DNA from: Blautia sp.
GTDB taxonomy: Bacteria; Bacillota; Clostridia; Lachnospirales; Lachnospiraceae
DNA length: 14,733 nucleotides
Reading direction: 5' to 3'
Assembly (NCBI GenBank): GCA_030841965.1
Contig: JAUUSJ010000104.1
Location: forward strand, 1-14,733
Position numbers and translations under genes: made by a program. This document shows, one piece after another, positions 6,159-13,027 of this stretch (its first letter is position 1; each line of letters begins with the position of its first letter). The notes under the pieces are model-generated. The model made no database searches and was not told where the DNA came from. It saw only the letters and a list, made by a program, of their open reading frames with translations.

Positions 6159-8039
6159 CTAGTATGTCATGATTTTATCAAATTTTTTGTTTATACCAGT
6201 TTTTTCAATTTTAAAATTAGGATAGTCTTTACTATTGCAGGCTAAAACAGCGACCGTTGTGGGATAGCCGGCCTTTTTAATCTCATCGATAGAGAAGTTT
6301 AGTAGAACTTGACCAGCTTTTACTGTATCGCCTGCCTTGACCTGCGGTTCAAAACCATCACCGTTCATGGCGACTGTATCAATACCGACATGAATTAATA
6401 ATTCTATGCCGTCTGATGAATTGATGCCCACTGAATGTTTCGTATCGGCGACAAACGATATCTCTCCGTCAAAGGGAGCAATGATAACACCCTTAGAAGG
6501 TTCGATGCCGACACCGTCACCTAGGACACCAGAAGCAAAGGTTTTATCTGGAATATTTTCTCTGGCAATGATATTTCCTTCAACAGGACAATAAATGGTG
6601 CGAGGTTCTGTTTTCATTTTAGAAGTATCGAGTGACATGGTTTTGGTATCGACAGGCGGGGTAGTTTCTTCGTCTGATTTCTCTTCTTTCCAGAAAATCA
6701 AAGTGAGAAGGAAGGCAATCGCACCAGATACAGCAAGCATTAATGTATACTGAAGGGTGCAGTGTGTTGTGATAAGGAAGCCTGGAATACCAGTAACGCC
6801 GTAAGCGGAACCATAAACACCGATGACGGAACCAAATGCGGCACCGAATGCAGCGCCGACCATGCCACAGATTAAAGGAGTGACAAAACGAAGGTTGACA
6901 CCAAAAATTGCGGGTTCTGTAATACCTAAAGAGGCAGAAATACCAGCAGGAAGTGCAATGGATTTCGTCTTTACATTTTTAGCTTTGACAAAAACAGCGA
7001 CACAGGACATACACATTGCGAAGTTTGCGGAGCAAGAAACAGGAATCCAGATATTCATTCCACTTTCGGCAATCATTCCCGCTTCTAGGACATTGAACAT
7101 ATGATGAATACCGCAGACAACCGTCAGAGGATAAACTGCGCCACAGATAAATGTGCCGATTCCCATAGGTAGAGAGAGAAGACCTTTTACAATGGAGAGG
7201 ATATTGTTTTCAACAACAATAAAAACTGGTCCAATAATACTCATAGTCAAAAAGGCTGTGACAAATACAGTAATAAGTGGAACTACAATCAAATCAAGCA
7301 TGGCAGGTACATGCTTATGCAAGAATTTTTCTAGCTGACACATAAACCAAATAGAAATAATAATAGGAATAATATGTCCCTGATAATTAACCTGACGAAT
7401 ATGGAAACATAAAATATCCCAGTATTGAATCGAATCCGGAGAAGATGCCGCTGTCCATGCACTCATTAAGTTCATATGCATGAGCAATAGTCCAATCGTT
7501 CCGCCAAGGAAGATATTTCCGCCAAAAACACGGGCGGCAGAAATCGCAACCAAGACAGGGAGATAAACGATGGCAGTATTAGAAACAAGGTCCATCCAGC
7601 TATAAATATCACTTCCAGCAAAGGCAGGGAAAAACTGACCGAGAGATTCCACTAGCCCCATCATCAGACCAGAAGCAACAATCGCAGGAAGAATTGGAAC
7701 GAATACATCTCCTAATGCCTTTACCATACGAACAGGTAAGGGTTGAGAAGCAGCCGCAGCAGCCTTAACCTCATCCTTGGTTGCGGCGGTCATACCAGAA
7801 ATATCGAGAAACTCGTCATAAACTTTATTGACCGTGCCAGTACCAATAATAATCTGCAATTGTCCGTTAGAACTGAAAACTCCTTTCACTCCCTCAATAT
7901 CTTCTAAATGCTTCATGTCCACCTTAGAATTATCATTGGTGACAAGACGAAGACGAGTTGCACAGTGCGCAGCACTAACCAAATTTTCGCGTTTGCCCAC
8001 AGTGTCATAAATTTCTTGGGCGCATTTTCTGTAATCCAT
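6159..8039 (-). CDS. PTS permease, EIIBCA (sucrose/beta-glucoside/trehalose class)
   Basis: From the ATG at 8039 this is 626 residues in the order IIB-IIC-IIA. IIB carries the phosphorylated Cys (C26 in SAAHCATRLRL). IIC spans about residues 95-450 with many hydrophobic helices and the signature GITEPAIFGVN. IIA follows an acidic linker and carries the active His near residue 550 (LLIHVGIDTV). It takes up a sugar across the membrane while phosphorylating it. The sequence fits the glucose/sucrose/beta-glucoside superfamily, but I cannot fix the substrate. The start is chosen because AGAAGGAG (8048-8055) sits 8 nt upstream; an in-frame GTG at 8048 would overlap that site. It is divergent from a LacI-family regulator and coupled to an esterase. 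No glycoside hydrolase is present locally. Confidence 0.92.
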   Translation of the reverse strand: MDYRKCAQEIYDTVGKRENLVSAAHCATRLRLVTNDNSKVDMKHLEDIEGVKGVFSSNGQLQIIIGTGTVNKVYDEFLDISGMTAATKDEVKAAAAASQPLPVRMVKALGDVFVPILPAIVASGLMMGLVESLGQFFPAFAGSDIYSWMDLVSNTAIVYLPVLVAISAARVFGGNIFLGGTIGLLLMHMNLMSAWTAASSPDSIQYWDILCFHIRQVNYQGHIIPIIISIWFMCQLEKFLHKHVPAMLDLIVVPLITVFVTAFLTMSIIGPVFIVVENNILSIVKGLLSLPMGIGTFICGAVYPLTVVCGIHHMFNVLEAGMIAESGMNIWIPVSCSANFAMCMSCVAVFVKAKNVKTKSIALPAGISASLGITEPAIFGVNLRFVTPLICGMVGAAFGAAFGSVIGVYGSAYGVTGIPGFLITTHCTLQYTLMLAVSGAIAFLLTLIFWKEEKSDEETTPPVDTKTMSLDTSKMKTEPRTIYCPVEGNIIARENIPDKTFASGVLGDGVGIEPSKGVIIAPFDGEISFVADTKHSVGINSSDGIELLIHVGIDTVAMNGDGFEPQVKAGDTVKAGQVLLNFSIDEIKKAGYPTTVAVLACNSKDYPNFKIEKTGINKKFDKIMTY

Positions 8040-8064
8040 TTTTAACACTCCTTCTGTAAAATAT

Positions 8065-8079
8065 TGAAAATATTTTTCA
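8065..8079. promoter_or_regulatory. Palindrome in the PTS leader, candidate operator
   Basis: TGAAAA-TAT-TTTTCA is a perfect 6-bp-arm palindrome beginning a few bases after the predicted PTS transcription start. A similar TGAAA-AATA-TTTCA palindrome lies at 8250-8263. The position suits repression by the divergent LacI-family protein, though the sites lack the central CG usual for that family. Confidence 0.4.
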
Positions 8080-8089
8080 CTGCTTTTTC

Positions 8090-8118
8090 ATATTACACCA
8101 GAAAAAGAAATTTGTCTA
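8090..8118 (-). promoter_or_regulatory. PTS operon promoter
   Basis: On the minus strand TAGACA (8113-8118) and TAATAT (8090-8095) are separated by 17 bp, about 50 nt before the permease ATG. Five bases upstream of the -35 lies the word TTTTAGTGAAAACT (8124-8137), which also occurs before the regulator gene at 8773-8786. Confidence 0.55.
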
Positions 8119-8137
8119 CCCAGAGTTTTCACTAAAA

Positions 8138-8443
8138 ATAAATAGAAAAAATTAGTAATAATATATAAAAAAATAAGAAAAAAGTCATATTACGTGATAA
8201 TCCACTTAAAAACACCTTTTCAAAAGACAATAAACCTACAAAACAAAACTGAAAAATATTTCAAAAAAATACTTTCAAAAAGAATCCTTAACAAAAAACC
8301 ATGTAAAAATTTTCAAAAAATCTCATAGAGCAATAATAAGATAGCACAAAATTCTTGTAAGCAAAAGCAGAGAACTCATATTGAAACGATACACTAGCTA
8401 TCCTTATAAAAGAAAATTTTAAGTTTTATTTTTATAAAGTTTT
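8138..8443. other. AT-rich intergenic stretch between the PTS promoter and repeat copy 3
   Basis: About 300 bases of A-rich sequence with no supported gene. The only ordered feature noticed is the TGAAA-AATA-TTTCA palindrome at 8250-8263, similar to the palindrome in the PTS leader. Confidence 0.5.
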
Positions 8444-8656
8444 GCCAGTACACAGCGAAGAGAGGTAGGAGATATGTCCCCGAAAAACGATAGAGAGTGG
8501 AGCGGTTTTTCGATATACTTAGCTTTGCCGCTGGAGCACTGTTTGAGCGCCGTAGGCGTGAGTTTGCGGGAAGCGGCATAAATCAGCGTATGTCGAAAAA
8601 CCGTGGGAACGAACGTGTTTTTCGGGGACATATCTCCTACCTCTCTTCGCGTCTCT
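8444..8656 (+). repeat. Structured repeat family, copy 3 (complete, best folded)
   Basis: The outer arms 8455-8487 and 8618-8650 are perfectly complementary over 33 nt, with the copy-specific segment GTAGGA. The next stem pairs CGGTTTTTCGATATAC (8503-8518) with GTATGTCGAAAAACCG (8588-8603). Then TGCCGCT (8526-8532) pairs with AGCGGCA (8572-8578), and the apical hairpin is CGCC-GTA-GGCG (8548-8558). Similarity to copy 2 continues to about 8683. It sits between the PTS and regulator promoters, ending just before TTGAAT at 8709. Confidence 0.92.
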
Positions 8657-8708
8657 CTCCCCCACTCCACAACACCAAAATTTTACGCCCCCTAAGATTG
8701 ATTGCCAG

Positions 8709-8737
8709 TTGAATTAATCCTATCTAAATGATATAAT
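8709..8737 (+). promoter_or_regulatory. Promoter of the LacI-family regulator gene
   Basis: TTGAAT (8709-8714) and TATAAT (8732-8737) are 17 bp apart, a near-consensus sigma-A promoter about 148 nt before the regulator ATG. The boxes described at 8750-8847 lie downstream of its start point and could act as roadblock operators for autoregulation. Confidence 0.65.
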
Positions 8738-8749
8738 AAATTCAATCAT

Positions 8750-8847
8750 CGCATTTTAGAAAGAAATTTTCATTTTAGTGAAAACTAGATAGCTATATTT
8801 CAGTTTTTTTTCACTTATATTTTTACTCTCATTTTATCTAAAATGCG
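8750..8847. promoter_or_regulatory. Cluster of candidate operators in the regulator leader
   Basis: CGCATTTTAGA (8750-8760) and TCTAAAATGCG (8837-8847) are perfect 11-bp inverted repeats. A third CATTTTAG box lies at 8771-8778, inside TTTTCA-TTTTAG-TGAAAA (8767-8784). That overlaps TTTTAGTGAAAACT (8773-8786), identical to the word upstream of the PTS promoter. A TTATAT at 8815-8820 stands at the same distance from this word as the PTS -10 does from its copy. Confidence 0.5.
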
Positions 8848-8884
8848 TTTTTCTATTAAATTATTTTGAGTCGAGGTTTATATT

Positions 8885-9871
8885 ATGACAATGACAGAAA
8901 TCGCAAAACTTGCCGGTGTTTCCATCGCTGCTGTCAGTCGCTATATCAACGGTGGTCCACTTAGTCAGGAAAAGCGTAACTTAATCCAAAACGTGATGGA
9001 GCAAAATGGTTATCAGATAAATTCTTTTTCACATATAGTAAAAGCCGAAGATACAGAGTATGTGGGAGTGATTGTCTCTGATATTGACTCGGGTTCATCT
9101 GCTCATTTTATCTCTGGAGTGACGACAGCTCTTGCACAAACAGGTTATCTCACTATCTTAGCCAACTCTGAGCTAGATAGAGAAAAAGAGATGGAATATC
9201 TTTCTCTTTATCAGAATCGCCAGGTCGCTGGTATTATTATGCAGGCAAGTGTACTTACACCAGAGTTGGAGAATATGCTGCGAAATATATCGGTTCCCTT
9301 GGTGGTTGTAGGACAGAGTTTTCGCCAGATTCCATGTGTATTCCATGATGATTTCGGAGCTGCGTATGAGTTGACAAATCTTATCTTGGCAAGAGGAAGA
9401 AGGAAACTTGCTTATATCGGTGTAATCATGCAAGATGTCGCCGTTGGACAGAATCGACGCAGAGGTGTTGAGACCGCAATGGAGGATTTTGGTATCTCAT
9501 CCAAAGAATTGCTCACTGAAATTTGTAATCCAACGGTTGAAGCCGGCGAGGAAATGATGAATCGATTGCTTATTCGAGAACCAGAGATTGATGGCGTTAT
9601 CTGTGCGACCGATTATATTGCTTTTGGTGCAATGGATGCTCTTAAGAAAGCTGGGAAACAGATACCAATAGATGTCAGTATCACGGGAATGGATGACCAC
9701 TGGGTTGGAACGAGAATGACTCCAAACTTGACGACAGTTCATTTTTATCATAAAGAAAGTGGACAAAAGGCGGCAAAAATGCTAGTTGATATGATAAGAC
9801 ATAAAGAAGAAGCTGATTTTATTCAACAAATCATGCTTGGATATAAGATGAAAGAGCGAGATTCCGTATAA
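8885..9871 (+). CDS. LacI-family transcriptional regulator of the sugar locus
   Basis: This 328-residue protein begins with a LacI helix-turn-helix and hinge (TEIAKLAGVSIAAVSRYING) and continues as a periplasmic-binding-protein-like effector domain (YVGVIVSDI near residue 57; DGVICATDYIAFGAMDAL; ITGMDDHWVGTRMTPNLTTV). The family binds palindromic operators and releases them on binding a sugar. It is divergent from the PTS permease gene and shares operator-like words with it, so it probably controls that operon and itself. Some features recall sucrose and trehalose repressors, but the effector cannot be read from sequence. The ATG at 8885 follows GAGG by 8 nt; a second ATG lies two codons in. 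Confidence 0.9.
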   Translation: MTMTEIAKLAGVSIAAVSRYINGGPLSQEKRNLIQNVMEQNGYQINSFSHIVKAEDTEYVGVIVSDIDSGSSAHFISGVTTALAQTGYLTILANSELDREKEMEYLSLYQNRQVAGIIMQASVLTPELENMLRNISVPLVVVGQSFRQIPCVFHDDFGAAYELTNLILARGRRKLAYIGVIMQDVAVGQNRRRGVETAMEDFGISSKELLTEICNPTVEAGEEMMNRLLIREPEIDGVICATDYIAFGAMDALKKAGKQIPIDVSITGMDDHWVGTRMTPNLTTVHFYHKESGQKAAKMLVDMIRHKEEADFIQQIMLGYKMKERDSV

Positions 9872-10029
9872 AAAATTGAAGTTTTTTAGAACTTAGAGCA
9901 AAAATTTTTTGTAAGTTCTTGCTAAATAATTCACGCTCTATAGAGTCATAGGAAGGAATTAAAAAAAGAAATTGGTTAAGTTGACTATAGAATAATAAAA
10001 AAAGTCTGCTAAATTATTAAAAAAAATAC
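9872..10029. other. Intergenic region after the regulator, with an inverted repeat
   Basis: No gene is seen. AGAACTTA (9888-9895) pairs with TAAGTTCT (9912-9919) around CAAAAATTTTTTG, giving an imperfect hairpin 17 nt after the regulator stop that may terminate its transcript. A 10-bp palindrome CTCTATAGAG lies further on, near 9936. Confidence 0.4.
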
Positions 10030-10058
10030 TTGCATTGAATAAAAAACTTTGCTATTAT
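10030..10058 (+). promoter_or_regulatory. amt-glnK promoter
   Basis: TTGCAT (10030-10035) and TATTAT (10053-10058) are 17 bp apart. Transcription would start near 10065, only a few bases before the leader hairpin. Confidence 0.65.
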
Positions 10059-10069
10059 AAGCAACGACG

Positions 10070-10110
10070 AAGGTGTCAAGAGAACGAGAAGTTTCTCTTG
10101 GCACCTTTTT
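10070..10110 (+). terminator. Intrinsic-terminator-like hairpin in the amt leader
   Basis: GGTGTCAAGAGAA (10072-10084) pairs with TTCTCTTGGCACC (10093-10105), 13 bp with one G-U pair and an 8-nt loop, extended by AA/TT at the base, and is followed by TTTTTCTTATTTT. It sits at the very 5' end of the predicted transcript and 44 nt before the amt start, as expected for premature termination with regulated read-through. Confidence 0.7.
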
Positions 10111-10153
10111 CTTATTTTAAATTCAAATATATGAAAGAAATGGAGGAGAAATT

Positions 10154-11398
10154 ATGAATGCAGGAGATACTGGATTTATGATGATTTGTTCAGCATTAGT
10201 ATTTTTTATGACACCAGGTTTGGCGTTTTTTTATGGAGGATTAGTTAGAAGAAAAAATGTAGTAAATACGATGATGGCATGTACAGCAATCATGGGATTA
10301 TCTGTAGTGATGTGGGTTCTTTTTGGATATTCCCTCTCATTTGGAGGAAACCATGCCGGAATTATCGGAGATTTCCGGTGGGTAGGATTAAATGGAATTG
10401 CTATGGATGAGGCGGGACCTTATGCCGATACTATTCCACATTTAGTATTTGTGGCATTTCAGATGATGTTTGCCATGATAACACCGGCTTTGATTACTGG
10501 TTCCTTAGTAGGACGTGTGAAGTTTAAGGCATTATTCTTGTTTATTTTATTTTGGTCTATTATTGTATACTATCCTATGGCACATATGGTATGGGGTCAA
10601 GGTGGATTTTTAGCAGAAATCGGTTCTGTGGATTTTGCAGGTGGAAATGTAGTACATATTAGTTCTGGTGTGAGTGCCTTAGTATTTTCAATCCTTGTCG
10701 GCAGAAGAAGAGGATATGAGAATACGGCATACCGTGTCCACAATATCCCATTTGTGGCATTGGGAGCATTTATTTTATGGTTTGGATGGTTTGGATTTAA
10801 TGCGGGAAGTGCTCTTGGAGCAAATGGATTAGCGGCACATGCTTTTATGACGACGGCTTTGGCGAGTGCGAGCGCAATGTTATCTTGGATGCTCATAGAT
10901 GTGATAAAAGATGGAAAGCCAACCTTAGTTGGAGCTTCCACAGGTTTAGTAATAGGATTGGTGGCGATTACACCGGGAGCAGGTTTTGTACCGATTTGGT
11001 CAGCCTTTATCATCGGAGGATTAGTAAGTCCAATCTGCTGCTTTACGATTTCATTCTTAAAGGGAAAATTGAAAATCGATGATGCTTTGGACGCTTTTGG
11101 ATGTCACGGTATCGGTGGTATCTGGGGTGGTCTGGCAACGGGTATTTTTGCAAAGAGCTCGATTAATGAAGTGGCAAGATGGGATGGACTTGTGTTTGGT
11201 GATTATCATTTGTTCTTGGCTCAGGTCATTGGAATCGTGGTGACGATTGGCGTGGCTGTAGCTGGAACTCTCATTTGCCTTGGAATCGTGAAAATATTTA
11301 CAACGCTTCGTGTGAGTCCGAGAGAAGAGAGAGTTGGATTGGATATTTCAGAGCATGGAGAGAGCGCATATCCTACGTTTAACGGACTTGATTCGTAG
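10154..11398 (+). CDS. amt: Ammonium transporter (Amt/MEP/Rh family)
   Basis: This 414-residue protein has about 11 hydrophobic helices. It carries the twin pore histidines H168 (GGNVVHISSG) and H318 (FGCHGIGGIWGG) and the conserved D160, at the same numbering as the well-studied E. coli AmtB. It begins directly with the first membrane helix and has no obvious signal peptide. It imports ammonium or ammonia across the cytoplasmic membrane. A GGAGGAG site (10142-10148) precedes the ATG by 5 nt. The PII gene follows 30 nt downstream, the usual partner that blocks the channel when nitrogen is plentiful. Expression is likely gated by the leader hairpin. Confidence 0.96.
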   Translation: MNAGDTGFMMICSALVFFMTPGLAFFYGGLVRRKNVVNTMMACTAIMGLSVVMWVLFGYSLSFGGNHAGIIGDFRWVGLNGIAMDEAGPYADTIPHLVFVAFQMMFAMITPALITGSLVGRVKFKALFLFILFWSIIVYYPMAHMVWGQGGFLAEIGSVDFAGGNVVHISSGVSALVFSILVGRRRGYENTAYRVHNIPFVALGAFILWFGWFGFNAGSALGANGLAAHAFMTTALASASAMLSWMLIDVIKDGKPTLVGASTGLVIGLVAITPGAGFVPIWSAFIIGGLVSPICCFTISFLKGKLKIDDALDAFGCHGIGGIWGGLATGIFAKSSINEVARWDGLVFGDYHLFLAQVIGIVVTIGVAVAGTLICLGIVKIFTTLRVSPREERVGLDISEHGESAYPTFNGLDS

Positions 11399-11428
11399 AG
11401 GATTTTGAGAAAGGAGAGAAGGGTAGAG

Positions 11429-11776
11429 ATGATAATAAAAGTAGAGGCAATCGTGAGAGAAGAAGTGTTTGAGGATGTAAAAGAGGCATTGCAGGAGATT
11501 AATGTAAATGGAATTACAGTTTCTCAGGTGATGGGATGTGGTACTCAGCGCGGGTATAAGAAGAAGGTTCGTGGAACGAATGTGGATGTCATTATGCAAC
11601 CGAAGATTAAGTTTGAGATTGTGGTGTCTTCTGAGGAATGGGAGAAGAAGACAATCGAGGCGATTCAAAAGGCGGCGTTTACTGGAGAAGTGGGAGACGG
11701 GAAGATTTTTAGTTACGAGATTAGGAATGTGATGAAGATTCGTACGAAGGAAGTTGGGTACGATGCTTTGAATTAG
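11429..11776 (+). CDS. glnK: PII-family nitrogen regulator (GlnK-type), without the uridylylation tyrosine
   Basis: From the ATG at 11429 this is 115 residues and starts like PII proteins (IIKVEAIVREEVFEDVKEAL). It has the Q40 of the T-loop base, the PKIKFEIVV strand and the GDGKIF nucleotide-binding motif (89-94). Aligned without gaps to E. coli GlnB through the T-loop, the position of Tyr51 is Val52 and that of Tyr46 is Val47, so control by uridylylation at that tyrosine is not possible. The earlier TTG at 11405 overlaps the ribosome site and would add eight non-family residues. AGAAGG with a 6-nt spacer supports the later start. It presumably binds ATP/ADP and 2-oxoglutarate and gates the neighbouring Amt. 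Confidence 0.93.
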   Translation: MIIKVEAIVREEVFEDVKEALQEINVNGITVSQVMGCGTQRGYKKKVRGTNVDVIMQPKIKFEIVVSSEEWEKKTIEAIQKAAFTGEVGDGKIFSYEIRNVMKIRTKEVGYDALN

Positions 11777-11796
11777 TGGTTGAGGGAGAATGAAAT

Positions 11797-11828
11797 GCAT
11801 CCAGCTGGGGAGTTGGGTGCGTTTTTTT
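11797..11828 (+). terminator. Rho-independent terminator of amt-glnK
   Basis: GCATCCAGCT (11797-11806) pairs with AGTTGGGTGC (11811-11820) through 10 pairs, two of them G-U, around a GGGG loop. It is followed by G and seven T. It begins about 20 nt after the glnK stop. Confidence 0.8.
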
Positions 11829-11876
11829 CTGTGGATTTATGGGAAGAGGAGACAGATGCTAAGGGAAAGTGAAGGG

Positions 11877-12090
11877 GACAGACGCTAAGAGAGCAAACCG
11901 ATATCTGTCCCAAAAACACGTTCGTTCCCACGATTTTTCGACATACGCTGATTTTTGCCGCTTCCCGCAAACTCGCGCCTTTGGCGCTCAAACAATGCTC
12001 CAGCGGCAAAGCTAAGTATATCGAAAAATCGCTCCACTCTCTATCGTTTTTGGGGCAGATATCGGTTTGCTCTCTTGGCTGTGTATTGGA
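11877..12090 (-). repeat. Structured repeat family, copy 4 (complete, inverted)
   Basis: A full copy in the opposite orientation. The outer arms 11887-11911 and 12052-12076 pair at 24 of 25 positions, with copy-specific segment CAAACC in element orientation. The inner stem keeps the A/T version of the CGATTTTTCGA pair. The apical hairpin is GCGCC-AAA-GGCGC. A short decayed echo of its end (GACAGATGCTAAG) lies just outside, around 11851-11863. Confidence 0.92.
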
Positions 12091-12248
12091 GAAACTTTAG
12101 TTAGTTGGATGGTTTTTCGTTGTTATTTGTTTGTGCAATTATACCAATTGACGCAGAAATCGGCAGGGATTACAATTACATTAAGAAGTTTATAACGAGC
12201 ACAGAATTACTGGGAAATATATGAGAAAATTGGTGATTTAGAATAGAA

Positions 12249-12295
12249 AGGGGCTTAACTAAAAAAGGTAAGCGAAGACTTGAGGATAAGCCCCT
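12249..12295 (+). promoter_or_regulatory. Hairpin upstream of the DUF4258/YgiT pair
   Basis: AGGGGCTTA (12249-12257) and TAAGCCCCT (12287-12295) form a perfect 9-bp stem enclosing 29 nt. It lies 35 nt before the TTG start of the DUF4258 gene and could be a leader structure or a protein-binding site. The rest of 12091-12248 shows nothing I can support. Confidence 0.4.
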
Positions 12296-12330
12296 CGGTT
12301 TATGAGAATACGGAAAGGAGTGACATTTAT

Positions 12331-12645
12331 TTGGATTTGAAAATATATCAAACATTATGTGCAGATTCAAAAATTATCTGGACAAAGCACTGTTTAGAAC
12401 GAATGCAAGAAAGGGATATTAGCAGAGCAGATGTAAAAAACGGAATTGCCACTGGGGAAATTATTGAAGAATACTTGGAAGATTATCCTAATCCAAGCTG
12501 CCTGATTTTTGGGTATACTGTGAATAACCGAATTTTGCATATCGTTGCAGGATGTGATAATATAAATATATATATCATAACAGCTTATTATCCAGATACA
12601 AAGAAATTTGAAAATGATTTGAAAACTAGAAGAAAGGGGAAATAA
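12331..12645 (+). CDS. DUF4258 protein, probable toxin-like partner
   Basis: From the TTG at 12331 this is 104 residues. It shows the DUF4258 pattern: H20-x3-R24-x3-R28 (TKHCLERMQERDIS), then a TGEIIEEY segment, LHIVAGC and a final IITAYYPD strand. DUF4258 is thought to be related to small RelE/MqsR-type RNases; whether this one cleaves RNA is inference. The TTG start is preferred because AAGGAG (12315-12320) lies 10 nt upstream; the longer frame from 12280 runs through the leader hairpin. The zinc-finger gene starts 2 nt after its stop, the usual arrangement of a toxin-antitoxin pair with the toxin first. Confidence 0.78.
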   Translation: MDLKIYQTLCADSKIIWTKHCLERMQERDISRADVKNGIATGEIIEEYLEDYPNPSCLIFGYTVNNRILHIVAGCDNINIYIITAYYPDTKKFENDLKTRRKGK

Positions 12646-12647
12646 AT

Positions 12648-12875
12648 ATGTGTATGTTTTGTAAAAATACGACTATTATCCAGAGCACCACAATCCATGT
12701 TGTGAATTATAAAGATTGTATCATTGTAATCAAGAATGTTCCTTGTCTTGAATGTGATCAATGTGGCGAGAAATACTACACCGATGAAGTTGCTGAAAAG
12801 TTGGAAATCATTGTGAATATGGCAAAAAAACTAATGCAGGAGATTGCTGTAATTGATTATAAGCAGGTAGCATAA
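12648..12875 (+). CDS. YgiT-type zinc-finger protein, probable antitoxin
   Basis: This 75-residue protein has two CxxC knuckles, C2-x2-C5 (MCMFC) and C36-x2-C39 (CDQCGEKYYTDE), matching the N-terminal zinc domain of the YgiT/MqsA antitoxins. The C-terminal helix-turn-helix of full-length MqsA is absent, so it could neutralise a partner but would not bind operators in the classical way. AAAGGGG precedes the ATG and the gene lies 2 nt downstream of the DUF4258 gene. This pairing recurs widely in Firmicutes and is usually annotated as toxin-antitoxin; activity is not proven here. Confidence 0.8.
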   Translation: MCMFCKNTTIIQSTTIHVVNYKDCIIVIKNVPCLECDQCGEKYYTDEVAEKLEIIVNMAKKLMQEIAVIDYKQVA

Positions 12876-13027
12876 ATTGGTATTACACACTGGAAAAAAT
12901 AAATTATTTACGACCGATATTATATGAGTAGACAAAATTATTGGTTTAAATTATTTGTTAAGGTTTTTTATTCTTCATCTAGTACAACGGGTTAATTTAA
13001 CACATGATATTATATTTAGGAGACAAA

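Noticed and set aside
8419..8712. Overlapping ORFs on both strands across repeat copy 3
   Set aside because: They are by-products of the inverted-repeat structure; no family resemblance and no fitting ribosome site.
10047..10064. TTGCT-ATTATA-AGCAA hexaloop hairpin as an ANTAR antiterminator site
   Set aside because: It overlaps the promoter -10, so it would not be transcribed, and the loop lacks the G expected at position 4.
10597..11013. 138-codon antisense ORF inside amt
   Set aside because: Shadow of a strongly conserved membrane protein gene; no ribosome site and no recognisable domain.
12140..12302. Protein-like fragments (for example LTKKGKRRLEDKPLGL) before the DUF4258 gene
   Set aside because: Short frames broken by stops, no start codons; could be chance or very old debris.
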